From RFSX01 sp964495785 (GTDB lineage Bacteria; Bacteroidota; Bacteroidia; Chitinophagales; Saprospiraceae): a stretch of DNA of 64,000 bases. Positions 27,772 through 36,968 of this stretch are shown here, piece after piece. The position numbers were made by a program, and so were the translations under genes. Each line of letters begins with the position of its first letter. Positions within the stretch are counted from its first letter, which is position 1. Location: the NCBI GenBank assembly GCA_964495785.1, contig CAZBXL010000010.1, forward strand, positions 6,209 through 70,208, in the 5' to 3' direction. The notes beneath the pieces were generated by a model that saw only the letters and a program-made list of their open reading frames with translations, searched no databases and was not told where the DNA came from.

Positions 27772-29016
27772 CTATGCAGCTTTGAGTTTAGTTATAGCAG
27801 AGTTCATTAATTTGTCATGAGCATATGACTTGTCTACAACGAATTCTGTGATATCAGTCTGACCAGGTAGCTCAAACATTGAATCTGTCAATATAGCCTC
27901 TAATATCGATCGTAATCCCCTTGCTCCTAATTTGTACTCCATAGCTTTCTCAGCTATATATTCTAATGCATCATCTGTAAATGATAACTGAATATCTTCT
28001 AAAGCGAATAGCTTTTTGTACTGTTTAATAAGAGCATTTTTAGGTTCTTGTAATATTCTTATTAGAGTCTCTTTATCTAGTGGGTTCAGATATGTTAATA
28101 CGGGCATTCTACCTATTAATTCTGGTATCAAACCATACGCTTTAAGGTCTTGATGAGATACATACTTGAGAAGATTATCTTCTTCATGTAGATTAGACAC
28201 TTCTTTTTTGAACCCTATGACTTGTGTATTCAGTCTTTTAGCTATGATTTTATTGATACCATCAAAAGCTCCTCCCATAATGAATAAAATGTTAGAAGTA
28301 TCTACCTGTATCATTTTTTGCTCAGGGTGCTTACGTCCACCATACGGAGGTACATTAACTTCAGTACCTTCAAGCATCTTTAGAAGTGCCTGTTGCACAC
28401 CCTCTCCTGAGACATCTCTAGTGATTGATGCATTATCACTCTTTCTTGCCACTTTATCTAACTCATCAATATAAACTATTCCTTTCTGAGCGGCATCTAC
28501 ATTATAATCTGAAGCCTGTAGTAATCTACTGAGCATACTTTCTACATCCTCTCCTACATATCCGGCCTCAGTGAATACAGTGGCATCTACAATAGCAAAT
28601 GGAACTTTAAGATACTTAGCTATAGATTTAGCTAACAAGGTTTTACCCGTGCCTGTTTCTCCTACAAATAAGATATTAGACTTTTCGATTTCTACTTCAT
28701 CGGTAGATTTCTGGTTTAGCCTTTTGTAGTGATTATATACGCTTACTGATAAGTATTTTTTAGCTTCAGTTTGACCGATAACATAGTTATCAAGAAAGGT
28801 TTTTATACCTAACGGAGTTACACCAGTTGGAAGTTTGAAATGAAAGTCACCTTTCGTTTTTGTCTTAGACCCTATCTCATCATTGACAATCTCGTGTGCT
28901 TGTTCCACACATGCCTCACATATGTGGCCCTCAAGACCAGCTATAAGAAGAAGCGTATCTTTTTTGTCCCTTCCGCAAAAAGAACACTTTTGATTTTTAG
29001 ATTTAGTACCAGCCAT
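27772..29016 (-). CDS. clpX: ATP-dependent Clp protease ATP-binding subunit ClpX
   Basis: ClpX unfolds substrates and feeds them to ClpP. The 414-residue protein has an N-terminal C4 zinc finger (CSFCGRDKKDTLLLIAG, HICEACV), Walker A GETGTGKTLLAKSIA, Walker B IVYIDELDKVARK, pore loop GYVGEDVE and the RKH loop (GGRKHPEQ). ATG start at 29016. It follows clpP by 9 bases, and both follow tig, the conserved tig-clpP-clpX order. Confidence 0.98.
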   Translation of the reverse strand: MAGTKSKNQKCSFCGRDKKDTLLLIAGLEGHICEACVEQAHEIVNDEIGSKTKTKGDFHFKLPTGVTPLGIKTFLDNYVIGQTEAKKYLSVSVYNHYKRLNQKSTDEVEIEKSNILFVGETGTGKTLLAKSIAKYLKVPFAIVDATVFTEAGYVGEDVESMLSRLLQASDYNVDAAQKGIVYIDELDKVARKSDNASITRDVSGEGVQQALLKMLEGTEVNVPPYGGRKHPEQKMIQVDTSNILFIMGGAFDGINKIIAKRLNTQVIGFKKEVSNLHEEDNLLKYVSHQDLKAYGLIPELIGRMPVLTYLNPLDKETLIRILQEPKNALIKQYKKLFALEDIQLSFTDDALEYIAEKAMEYKLGARGLRSILEAILTDSMFELPGQTDITEFVVDKSYAHDKLMNSAITKLKAA

Positions 29017-29025
29017 AATATTTGA

Positions 29026-29739
29026 TTATGCTTTATCTGTCTTTCTCGGATTCTCTCTTGACAAGACTTCATCTACTAATCCATATTCCTTAGCTTGATT
29101 TGCTGTCATCCAGTTATCTCTATCACTATCTTTTTCTATAGTTTCAAAAGTTTGACCACTACAATCAGCAAGTATAGTATATAACTCTTTTCTCATTTCT
29201 TTGATGAGACGATATGTGATTTCCATATCTGAGAACTGACCTTGCATACCTCCACTCGGCTGATGTATCATAACCCGACTGTGTTTGAGACATGTTCTTT
29301 TTCCTTTTGTTCCAGCAGCTAATAATACAGACCCCATAGAAGCTGCTAGACCTGTACAGATTGTTGCTACGTTAGGCACTACGTATTGCATCGTATCGTA
29401 TATACCTAAACCTGCAATAACAGATCCTCCTGGACTATTGATAAACATCTGAATGTCTCTCTTTGGATCTGTGCTCTCTAGAAACAGAAGTTGAGCTTGA
29501 ACAACATTAGCTACATAATCATTAATCGGGACCCCTAAGAATATAATTCTGTCCATCATCAGACGAGAAAATACATCCATCCCTACTACATTCATCTGCC
29601 TTTCCTCTATAACTTGTGGTGTAAATCCATTGATATTAGGCACCGTTGCACCAGCATTATTTATATGTTGATCGACAACATCAGCATTGATATTATGATG
29701 TTTCGTTGCATACTTTCTAAATTCTTTTCCTAAAGACAT
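29026..29739 (-). CDS. clpP: ATP-dependent Clp protease proteolytic subunit
   Basis: Serine protease that forms the chamber of ClpXP. The 237-residue protein has catalytic Ser134 in GLAASMGSVLL and His159 in RVMIHQPSGG, and the substrate-site motif FINSPGGSVIAGL. It is somewhat longer than E. coli ClpP because of an N-terminal extension of about 45 residues (KYATKHHNINADVVDQHI), which in Bacteroidota is usual and may be processed off. ATG start at 29739. It lies 53 bases after tig and 9 bases before clpX. Confidence 0.97.
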   Translation of the reverse strand: MSLGKEFRKYATKHHNINADVVDQHINNAGATVPNINGFTPQVIEERQMNVVGMDVFSRLMMDRIIFLGVPINDYVANVVQAQLLFLESTDPKRDIQMFINSPGGSVIAGLGIYDTMQYVVPNVATICTGLAASMGSVLLAAGTKGKRTCLKHSRVMIHQPSGGMQGQFSDMEITYRLIKEMRKELYTILADCSGQTFETIEKDSDRDNWMTANQAKEYGLVDEVLSRENPRKTDKA

Positions 29740-29792
29740 AAGATTTTGTTAGTTTTTTATGTAATGTTAACTTAATGCAGTTGCAAATGTTC

Positions 29793-31148
29793 TTAGTTTT
29801 CTTCTTTTAAGACTTTTACTTTTTCATAAAAATCATCTTTGCTAATAGATTTTATATCTGAGCTTACCTCTTCTTGTATAGATTCAAATAGTTTACTCGT
29901 ACTGATAACGTCAATAGCTTTATTGAGTTGTTCTCTATTTTGCATCAGTGAGAAAACAGTATTTTTCAATGTCGATTGATCCATATATGGCGAATACGAC
30001 TTCACAGCATTGACGAAATAATCAAAAATTTCTTTCTCTTCAACTTTAAGTTCTTTCTCAGCGACTAACTTCTTCTTAATCAAGCTCCATTTTAACTCCT
30101 TTTGAAAATTCTCAAATTGGTCATCTGCCATCTCCTCATTTTGAGAAATCCATTTCTTCAAAAATGTAGTTGGTAACTCCAGATCATTTTGAGTCATTAA
30201 TTGCTCCATAATCTCACGACTCTGATAGTTTTTACTTTCCTTTTTATAAAAGTCAGAAATGTATCCTTTTATTTTTTCCCTTGCTTCTTCTTCAGATTTG
30301 ACCTCGTCTTTGCCAAAGTATTTATCAAATAACTCCTGATTAAGTTCTGACTTTGTAGTTCTGATCACATCAGTGACTTCTGCTTGATATAAATTACCGA
30401 TAGTATCTAAGTAATTCATTTGTTCCTCAGATAACTTTAGGATGTACTTATGTACATTCTCTTCAGTCATGCCCTCCTCTATGTTATAGGCATCCATTTC
30501 TAAAACTGCACCTTTCTTAGAACCTATCAATTGTTTTTTGTAATCCGCTGTTACTGAATCGATTTGAACTGAAAATACTGATTCTACACCACCCTCTTTG
30601 ATCTTTCCATCTTTCAACTCAGCCAATTTGATGTAGACTACATCACCATCGGCAATCGGCTCTCCTGTACTGGCTTGTACACCCATCTTTTGCCTGATAG
30701 ATTCTAATTCTTCGTCTATTAAAGAATCCTCTATTTCAATATCATATAAAGTGAATGTATCTTCGGAAGATACACTCTTGATTGGAGTATCTGGCTCCAA
30801 GCCTATTTCAAATCTATATTCGTAATCTTCAGGATTGAGATGATCAATTACAGGCGGGTTATCTTGATCAAGATATAAGGGCTCACCTATGATATTATAT
30901 TCCGAGCCGGTAATGATATCATTAATCTTATCTGATATGACTTTTGATATGACCTCTTGCATAGCTCCAGCACCATACATTTTAACTATAATGCTTTTAG
31001 GAGCTTTCCCTTTTCTGAAGCCTTTAAGCTGTGACTTAGCCTGCATTGAAGTAAGCTTTTGCTTATAGTCCTTCAAATAATCTTCTTTTTCTACGGTTAT
31101 AGTGAGCTCAGAGTGCAATGCACCTAATTCCTTTTGATCTATTTTCAA
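29793..31148 (-). CDS. tig: Trigger factor (ribosome-associated chaperone)
   Basis: Trigger factor binds nascent chains at the ribosome exit and helps folding; Bacteroidota forms are divergent. I set the start at TTG 31148, giving 451 residues beginning KIDQKELGALHSELTITVEK, which matches the family's N-terminal ribosome-binding domain, with the GFRKGKAPKSIIVKMYG signature near residue 45. The frame stays open upstream to 31223, but that part runs through the tRNA-Leu gene and is not coding. The middle holds an FKBP-like domain (IADGDVVYIKLAELKDGK) and the C-terminal half is helical. It leads the tig-clpP-clpX operon. Confidence 0.92.
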   Translation of the reverse strand: MKIDQKELGALHSELTITVEKEDYLKDYKQKLTSMQAKSQLKGFRKGKAPKSIIVKMYGAGAMQEVISKVISDKINDIITGSEYNIIGEPLYLDQDNPPVIDHLNPEDYEYRFEIGLEPDTPIKSVSSEDTFTLYDIEIEDSLIDEELESIRQKMGVQASTGEPIADGDVVYIKLAELKDGKIKEGGVESVFSVQIDSVTADYKKQLIGSKKGAVLEMDAYNIEEGMTEENVHKYILKLSEEQMNYLDTIGNLYQAEVTDVIRTTKSELNQELFDKYFGKDEVKSEEEAREKIKGYISDFYKKESKNYQSREIMEQLMTQNDLELPTTFLKKWISQNEEMADDQFENFQKELKWSLIKKKLVAEKELKVEEKEIFDYFVNAVKSYSPYMDQSTLKNTVFSLMQNREQLNKAIDVISTSKLFESIQEEVSSDIKSISKDDFYEKVKVLKEEN

Positions 31149-31184
31149 GGGAAGACTATTTTCTTTAATTAAGGAAAAAAAGAG

Positions 31185-31266
31185 TGCGGGTGGAGGGACT
31201 CGAACCCCCATGCCGTGAAGCACTAGATCCTAAGTCTAGCATGTCTACCAATTTCATCACACCCGC
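31185..31266 (-). tRNA. tRNA-Leu (anticodon UAG)
   Basis: 82 bases on the minus strand, from GCGGGTG to CACCCGCA. It folds as a cloverleaf with a perfect 7-pair acceptor stem, a long variable arm typical of class II tRNAs, a T-loop GGTTCGAGTCC and an anticodon loop CTTAGGA, with anticodon TAG at 31230-31232. CCA is not encoded. It lies 36 bases upstream of the tig start on the same strand, so both may share a transcript. Confidence 0.95.
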
Positions 31267-31284
31267 CTCAATTTATAAGAAATG

Positions 31285-31292
31285 CAAAGATA
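31285..31292 (-). promoter_or_regulatory. Possible -7 element for tRNA-Leu
   Basis: On the minus strand this reads TATCTTTG, matching TAnnTTTG. It lies 18 bases before the tRNA 5' end. No clear TTTG is seen at the -33 distance, so the call is tentative. Confidence 0.35.
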
Positions 31293-31381
31293 TATCTTTT
31301 TCTTGGAATCATCTATACTCAGGCTAAGAATCTCACTTTACACAAAGAAGGATTATATTTACATATAGGAAGGGAAAGTAT

Positions 31382-33610
31382 ATGCCAAAAGGAAAAGCAA
31401 TAACGAAAAGTGAAATAATTGAGATAGACAAAGAGTACAAATCTTTGTTTGCTAAAGTACAGCAGAATTCCACAGAATTAGATAAGGAGAATCTTCAGAA
31501 AGCTTACGATCTTATTATTTCAGCTCATAAATATCAAAGACGGAAGTCTGGAGAGCCGTATGTTTTTCACCCCATAGAAGTCGCAAGAATATGTCATGAC
31601 GAGATTGGATTAGGAGCTACCTCTGTAATAGCAGCATTATTGCATGATGTAGTGGAGGACACTGAAGTTACGCAGGATGAAATTAAAGAAATATTTGGCG
31701 AGAAGATAAGTCTTATAGTGGATGGCTTAACCAAGTTAGATGGAACTTATAATGGTGAAAATAAACAAGCTGAAAATTTTAAAAAAGTTCTAAGTTCTTT
31801 AGTTTTTGATGTACGAGTAATTCTTATTAAGATGGCTGATAGACTTCACAATTTGAGGACTATAGATGCCATGCCTAGAAACAAACAAATAAGAATAGCG
31901 GCTGAGACATCTTACATATACGCCCCGTTAGCTCATAGATTAGGTCTGTACAACATCAGAATCGAATTCAACGATATCTGTATGAAAATTAATGATCCAC
32001 ACACTTATAATGAGATCGCTGAGAAACTAGAATCATCTGAGTCTGATAGATCTGAATACATAAAGAAATTTATCGAACCATTAAAAGATAAGCTCAATGA
32101 ATTAGAGATAGATTACAGAGTGATAGGAAGATCAAAAGCCATATCATCCATAGCCAATAAAATAGAGAAAAAGCAGATCCCATTTGAGGAAATTTATGAC
32201 CTCTTTGCAGTGAGGATTATAGCAGATATAGACAAAGAGAAAGAAAAAAGCATAAGCTGGCAGATATACTCCATTATCACAGACGTCTATAAACCAATCC
32301 CTGAGAGACTTAAAGATTGGATCACTACACCTAAGAGTAATGGGTATGAATCGCTACATACAACAGTTATAGGTCCTAATGGTAGATATGTCGAAGTGCA
32401 GGTCAGATCAGAAAGAATGGATGATATCGCAGAAAGAGGTTTTGCGGCCCATTGGAAATACAAAGGAGTTAAAGATAACAATAACGTCTATGACAAATGG
32501 CTTGATAATATAAGAGGGCTATTAGATTCGCAGCATTCTGATGCGCTAGAATTCGTTAATGACTTCAAGACTAATTTATTTATAAAAGAAGTCTTCGTAT
32601 TCACACCTAATGGTGATATGCGTATGTTACCAGAAGGGGCTACAGCTTTGGATTTTGCTTTTGATATCCACTCAGATGTTGGATACCACGCTACTTCTAT
32701 TAAAGTCAATAATAAACTGGTCCCTATGGGCCACAAACTTGAGAACGGCGATCAAGTCCAAGTTGTCACGAATAAAAATCAAAAACCATCAGAGCATTGG
32801 TTAAAACTTACAGTAACTGGAAAGGCCAGGTCAAAAATAAGATCTGCCATGAAAGAAGAAAAAAGACAACGAGGAGAATTTGGCAAGGAAGCTCTTATGA
32901 GAAAGCTAAAGAATAACAAACTTGGCTTTGAAGATAATGTTGACTTCTTAGTAAAACAGCTGGGCTACACCAACAGACCAGATTTATATTTTGACTTGGC
33001 CACTGATGTTATTAAGATGCCTGACCTCAAGAATTTTGAAATAGAAAACAATAAACTCGTAGGTGTAAAAGAAGAAGAAAGTGACAAAGGACATCAGGCG
33101 CCTATCGACAAAATCATTAAACCCAAAAAGCTTAAAAAGAGATCAAAATCAAATATACTTGTAGACGGCGAACCAATAGAGCAATATGACTACTCTCTTG
33201 CTAAATGTTGCACTCCAGTTCAAGGGGATGATATCTTTGCCTACTTAACCGCCGGCAATGGTCTTAAAATACACACGATAAACTGTAAGAACGCTACTCA
33301 CCTATTGGCAAACTTTAGTTACAGAGTACTCAAGGCGGAATGGGATGGAATGACAGAAACTAATTTTTCTGTAGAACTCCGAATAGAGGGTGTTGATTCT
33401 GGACCAGGCGTCATACAAAAAATCTCTAATGAGCTATCTAATAATTTAGGGATCAATATTAGGTCATTCAGTATAGAAGGAACAGAAGGATACTTCTTAG
33501 GTAAAGTAGGTATCTTTGTTTTGAATAAAGATCAACTGCATATAGTTATCAACGCAATAAAGAAACTTGAAGGGATCTCAAATGTTACTAGAATAAATAA
33601 AGATGAATAG
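31382..33610 (+). CDS. Bifunctional (p)ppGpp synthetase/hydrolase (RelA/SpoT family)
   Basis: 742 residues, long Rsh type, making and degrading the stringent-response alarmone. Domains in order: HD hydrolase (about 30-190; His63, His88-Asp89 in LLHDVVEDTEVTQ), synthetase (about 240-360; IYDLFAVRIIAD, PKSNGYESLHTTVIG), TGS (about 405-465; VFVFTPNGDMRMLPEGATAL), a helical/zinc-finger region (AKCCTPVQGDDIFAYL) and ACT (about 665-742). The HD residues are intact, so hydrolase activity is expected. ATG start at 31382. It is divergent from the tRNA-Leu/tig group and overlaps the Fur gene by 8 bases, indicating translational coupling. Confidence 0.95.
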   Translation: MPKGKAITKSEIIEIDKEYKSLFAKVQQNSTELDKENLQKAYDLIISAHKYQRRKSGEPYVFHPIEVARICHDEIGLGATSVIAALLHDVVEDTEVTQDEIKEIFGEKISLIVDGLTKLDGTYNGENKQAENFKKVLSSLVFDVRVILIKMADRLHNLRTIDAMPRNKQIRIAAETSYIYAPLAHRLGLYNIRIEFNDICMKINDPHTYNEIAEKLESSESDRSEYIKKFIEPLKDKLNELEIDYRVIGRSKAISSIANKIEKKQIPFEEIYDLFAVRIIADIDKEKEKSISWQIYSIITDVYKPIPERLKDWITTPKSNGYESLHTTVIGPNGRYVEVQVRSERMDDIAERGFAAHWKYKGVKDNNNVYDKWLDNIRGLLDSQHSDALEFVNDFKTNLFIKEVFVFTPNGDMRMLPEGATALDFAFDIHSDVGYHATSIKVNNKLVPMGHKLENGDQVQVVTNKNQKPSEHWLKLTVTGKARSKIRSAMKEEKRQRGEFGKEALMRKLKNNKLGFEDNVDFLVKQLGYTNRPDLYFDLATDVIKMPDLKNFEIENNKLVGVKEEESDKGHQAPIDKIIKPKKLKKRSKSNILVDGEPIEQYDYSLAKCCTPVQGDDIFAYLTAGNGLKIHTINCKNATHLLANFSYRVLKAEWDGMTETNFSVELRIEGVDSGPGVIQKISNELSNNLGINIRSFSIEGTEGYFLGKVGIFVLNKDQLHIVINAIKKLEGISNVTRINKDE

Positions 33611-34085
33611 CCCCGAAGCACATATCAATAAAATAATAGAGGAGGTAAAGAGCATTTTTACTAATTACTTAGAAAAAATGAACTACAGAAAAACTCCTGA
33701 ACGATATGCTATTTTAGAAGAAATATATCGTAGAAGTGATCACTTTGATGCTGAGGCTTTATATATCCATATGAAAAATCAAAACTACAGAGTATCAAGG
33801 GCTACAGTATACAATACTTTAGAAGTCTTGGTCAATTGCGATCTCGTTACTAAACATCAATTTGGTAAAAACTTAACGCAGTATGAAAAATCATATGGGT
33901 TTAAGCAGCATGATCATCTCATCTGTATTGACTGTGGTAATGTCTTGGAGTTCTGTGATCCAAGAATCCAAAACATAAAAGATATGATGGGAGACATACT
34001 CAAATTTGAAGTAACACACCACTCACTTAATCTCTACGGCAAATGCAATGGTGCATGTGATAAGTCAGCTGCTGCTCACTTATAA
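33603..34085 (+). CDS. Fur-family metalloregulator
   Basis: 160 residues. The N-terminal winged helix (MNYRKTPERYAILEEIYRRS, VSRATVYNTLEVLVNCDL) and the C-terminal dimerisation domain with HDHLICIDCGNV are those of Fur/PerR/Zur proteins. Structural zinc ligands are Cys108/Cys111 and Cys148/Cys152. Whether it senses iron, zinc or peroxide cannot be decided from sequence. Its ATG lies within the last codons of the rsh gene (8-base overlap). It converges with a metal ABC permease gene 8 bases away, which it might regulate. Confidence 0.92.
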   Translation: MNSPEAHINKIIEEVKSIFTNYLEKMNYRKTPERYAILEEIYRRSDHFDAEALYIHMKNQNYRVSRATVYNTLEVLVNCDLVTKHQFGKNLTQYEKSYGFKQHDHLICIDCGNVLEFCDPRIQNIKDMMGDILKFEVTHHSLNLYGKCNGACDKSAAAHL

Positions 34086-34093
34086 TACGGCAT

Positions 34094-35356
34094 CTACCTC
34101 TTCATAGGTATAGGAGAATCATGCGGATCACTTACAGGGAATCCTAAAGTCTTATCAATCTCATCTAATAATTCTTCTGTTAGAAAGTGCTCTAACATGT
34201 CGGCTTCATCATGAATCTGATCCGATTTGAGCCCCATCTGTCTTACCTGATACGTTTCCCATAATCTATGTGCCCTTACGAGCTGCTCTGCTTTATTTAT
34301 TCCCTCCTTACTGAGAATAACAACGTTGTCGTTTACTGAGAGTAGACTACTTTTAGACATCAGTTTTGACGAGTTTAGAATTTTACGCTCACTATAATTA
34401 AGGTTTTTTGCTATTGTCTTGATAGGCATACCTTCAGTAAGTGGATTTTTAATGACTTGTCTTAATATATCTTCACGCAATATTCTTTTACCTTCTAATC
34501 TTTTTTGAAAAAATGAAAAGATGAGACCACTCGATGGAGAAAACATGACTGCCAGAAAATAAAAAGATGTCGCTACCAGAGTCATTGTCGGTCCTGGAGG
34601 AAAGTCAAAAAGAATAGAAATAAATATACCACCAATTGCAGAAAGGACTCCTATAATCGCAGATATGACTATCACGTTCTTAAACTTATTGGACAAAAGA
34701 AGTGCCGTAGAAGCAGGTGTTATTAACATCGCAACAACTAATATGACGCCTACTGCACGCAATGAAACCACAATAGAAAATGACAAGAGCAACATCAAAA
34801 AATAATGCATGGCCTTAGTGGATATACCCATTGTCTCAGCTATGGTAGGTTGGAAGGTTGTGATAAATAAAGGCCTGTAAAACAAAATAACACTCGCAAC
34901 GGTATACAATGCTACAATGACTGTCAGAAAAATATCTTCTTCGCCTATACCTATAACGTTACCGAATAAGAAATGATCTAAGTCTAAATGAACTGATCCA
35001 TGACTCTCGAGCCAAGTTATTCCTATCACTCCTATGGCAAACATCGTCGTAAAGATTATCCCAATCGCAGCATCGTTTTTAGTACTCACATGTTGTTGGA
35101 TTAGAGAGATGATCAATGCTGTGATCAATCCCGCTACAGAAGCTCCAATAAAAAATCCTATCGAGCTATATCCTACGAATAAAAAGGCTACAAAAATACC
35201 TGGCAGAACAGCATGAGATAAAGCATCACCGATAAGTGACATATTTCTCAATACTATAAAGCATCCTAAGATCCCACACATCATTCCTACAAGACTTGCA
35301 GTAAATAGGGCTCTTGGAACCCAAGGCAATGATAAATGATCTAAAACTTCCATCAT
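34094..35356 (-). CDS. Metal ABC transporter permease fused to a DtxR-like domain
   Basis: 420 residues. Residues 1-285 are a ZnuB/MntB-type permease (SLVGMMCGILGCFIVLRNMS, LIGDALSHAVLPGI, with about eight membrane segments). Residues about 290-420 look like the winged-helix and dimerisation parts of a DtxR/MntR-type repressor (GMPIKTIAKNLNYSERKI, VVILSKEGINKAEQLVRAHR, HDEADMLEHFLTEELLDEID). The fusion occurs in other Bacteroidota; the cytoplasmic tail may sense metal. No ATPase or binding-protein gene is adjacent, so partners are encoded elsewhere. The start may be either Met1 or Met2. It lies 45 bases after ppx on the same strand. Confidence 0.9.
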   Translation of the reverse strand: MMEVLDHLSLPWVPRALFTASLVGMMCGILGCFIVLRNMSLIGDALSHAVLPGIFVAFLFVGYSSIGFFIGASVAGLITALIISLIQQHVSTKNDAAIGIIFTTMFAIGVIGITWLESHGSVHLDLDHFLFGNVIGIGEEDIFLTVIVALYTVASVILFYRPLFITTFQPTIAETMGISTKAMHYFLMLLLSFSIVVSLRAVGVILVVAMLITPASTALLLSNKFKNVIVISAIIGVLSAIGGIFISILFDFPPGPTMTLVATSFYFLAVMFSPSSGLIFSFFQKRLEGKRILREDILRQVIKNPLTEGMPIKTIAKNLNYSERKILNSSKLMSKSSLLSVNDNVVILSKEGINKAEQLVRAHRLWETYQVRQMGLKSDQIHDEADMLEHFLTEELLDEIDKTLGFPVSDPHDSPIPMKR

Positions 35357-35401
35357 AAATTACTAAAGTTTAGATAAATGTAATATAATTTTTAGACTCA
35401 T

Positions 35402-36489
35402 CTAAAACATCTCAAAAATTACACCTTCCTTGAGTGCATATGGAGAGATTTTGACATTCAATATANNNNNNNNNNNNNNNNNNNNNNNNNNNNNNNNNNN
35501 NNNNNNNNNNNNNNNNNNNNNNNNNNNNNNNNNNNNNNNNNNNNNNNNNNNNNNNNNNNNNNNNNCTCAAAAATTACACCTTCCTTGAGTGCATATGGAG
35601 AGATTTTGACATTCAATATACTATCGATCCTTTTAAATAAATAATCTATAAGAAGTAGAGACTCTACACTGAGATCTGCCCTGCTTTCAGGCATTAAAGG
35701 AAATCGAAGACGATCTTTTAGTGGCAAATAGATAACCTGATTAATCATATTAATTACGTCTTCTCTTGATATACTTCTATCAGTTCTTGCCTTATGCTGA
35801 CAAGTAGATTCAATGATCTCAAAAGGCCCCGAAGATCCTACAAGATCGATGGCTTTAAAATTATTTAAATGATAAAACAGATCTGATAATTGAACATCTA
35901 AATGATTGTAGATCATATCTTTACGATATTCAGTAAGAGGATCTACATACTCAAATTGATGTCGTAATTGTGATATGCCAACATTGATAGATGTATAATA
36001 CTCTATTGTTTTTCCTCGTGATAGGATAAACTCTACACTACCCCCACCGATATCTATTATGAGACTATCTGCTTGTAATTTTATATCTGAATGCAATACC
36101 CCACTATAGATGAGTTCAGCTTCTCGCTGGCCACTGATAACTTCAATCTCTACTCCGCATTCAGAGTGAACTCTATCGATAAATATTTTAGCATTTTTAG
36201 CAGATCTTAATGCGGCAGTACCTACGGCTTTAACTCTACTTAACACTATTCCATATTGCTCACACTTAAGTACAATATCCTTAAAGGCGGCGAGGCCCCT
36301 ATCCATCGTTTCTTCTGATAAATACTCGATGCCATCTTTAGCAAGGTAAACGAATTTCCTTTCTCTATAAATCTCCTTAAATTTCTGACTATCAGCTAAG
36401 TAAGACACTATTAAAAGGTGAAATGTATTACTACCTATATCTATAACTGCCAGATTACGAGACTCACTGTCTGCTTTTACCTGCCTCAA
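35402..36489 (-). CDS. Ppx/GppA phosphatase family protein (interrupted by N gap)
   Basis: Exopolyphosphatase/pppGpp phosphatase-type protein, with nucleotide-binding signatures NLAVIDIGSNTFHLLIVSY and SLIIDIGGGSVEFILSRG. The start is TTG at 36489, overlapping the upstream lipoprotein gene by 26 bases. The gene contains 100 N, and the 55 bases on either side of the gap (35411-35465 and 35566-35620) are identical. Merging them removes gap and duplicate and gives exactly 311 codons in frame, a 310-residue protein ending KEGVIFEMF. This matches the two-domain core of the family, without the C-terminal HD-like extension of E. coli Ppx. The polyphosphate or pppGpp substrate is not decided. Confidence 0.9.
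35411..35620. repeat. Assembly gap (100 N) flanked by an identical 55-base direct repeat
   Basis: The copies are 35411-35465 and 35566-35620, identical over 55 bases and directly touching the N run 35466-35565. This is the pattern left when two overlapping contigs are scaffolded without being merged. It is an artefact rather than a biological repeat. Confidence 0.93.
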
Positions 36490-36967
36490 GGCCTTTTTGT
36501 ATCATAGTTGTGTAGAATTGCTTGCCGGCTTCGGACATTTTATTAGCATATAAAGCCTTACCGTCCACAAAATAAATGAAGAATGCACACTTGTCAGTGT
36601 AGTAGATATCTGATTCTAAAACAATATTCCCTTCGATACTAAATATCTGTCTACCTAAGGACTTACAATCGGAAGGGATATCGGCTTGTAGATCTGGACT
36701 TATATATGTCAAATTTGTTCTTATGCTCGCTTGTTCTCCTTGATTCATACTGAAAGGAAGATTATGAAATATGTAGTCTATCAGATCGCATTTGTTCCAT
36801 AATTCCATCAACATCTCATTAGGCAATGGTTTGTATTTAGAGTTCTTAATCTTACTCATGGCCTGAGCTTCTTTCTCGACCTTAGTCACTTCTGGCTTAG
36901 ATGGATTATCGTTTTTACAAGAAGCTATACTTACTATCATAGCAAGAATTATGATTATATATTTCAT
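36464..36967 (-). CDS. Small lipoprotein of unknown function
   Basis: I start at ATG 36967 rather than the TTG at 36985, because this begins directly with a lipoprotein signal peptide (MKYIIIILAMIVSIASC, Cys17). The mature part of about 150 residues has no motif I recognise. A charged N-terminal stretch follows the cysteine; then comes a compact region with LMELWNKCDLIDYIFHNLPF and KCAFFIYFVDGKALYANKMS. It has one base between its start and the stop of the upstream beta-barrel gene and overlaps ppx by 26 bases, so the three are probably one operon. Confidence 0.7.
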   Translation of the reverse strand: MKYIIIILAMIVSIASCKNDNPSKPEVTKVEKEAQAMSKIKNSKYKPLPNEMLMELWNKCDLIDYIFHNLPFSMNQGEQASIRTNLTYISPDLQADIPSDCKSLGRQIFSIEGNIVLESDIYYTDKCAFFIYFVDGKALYANKMSEAGKQFYTTMIQKGLEAGKSRQ

Positions 36968-36968
36968 A

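Noticed and set aside
31149..31223. N-terminal extension of the trigger factor frame
   Set aside because: It is the reverse complement of tRNA-Leu sequence and lacks family similarity; the protein starts normally at TTG 31148.
35411..35620. True direct repeat, insertion or attachment site in ppx
   Set aside because: The copies touch an N run of exactly 100 and merging restores a perfect gene, so it is a scaffolding artefact.
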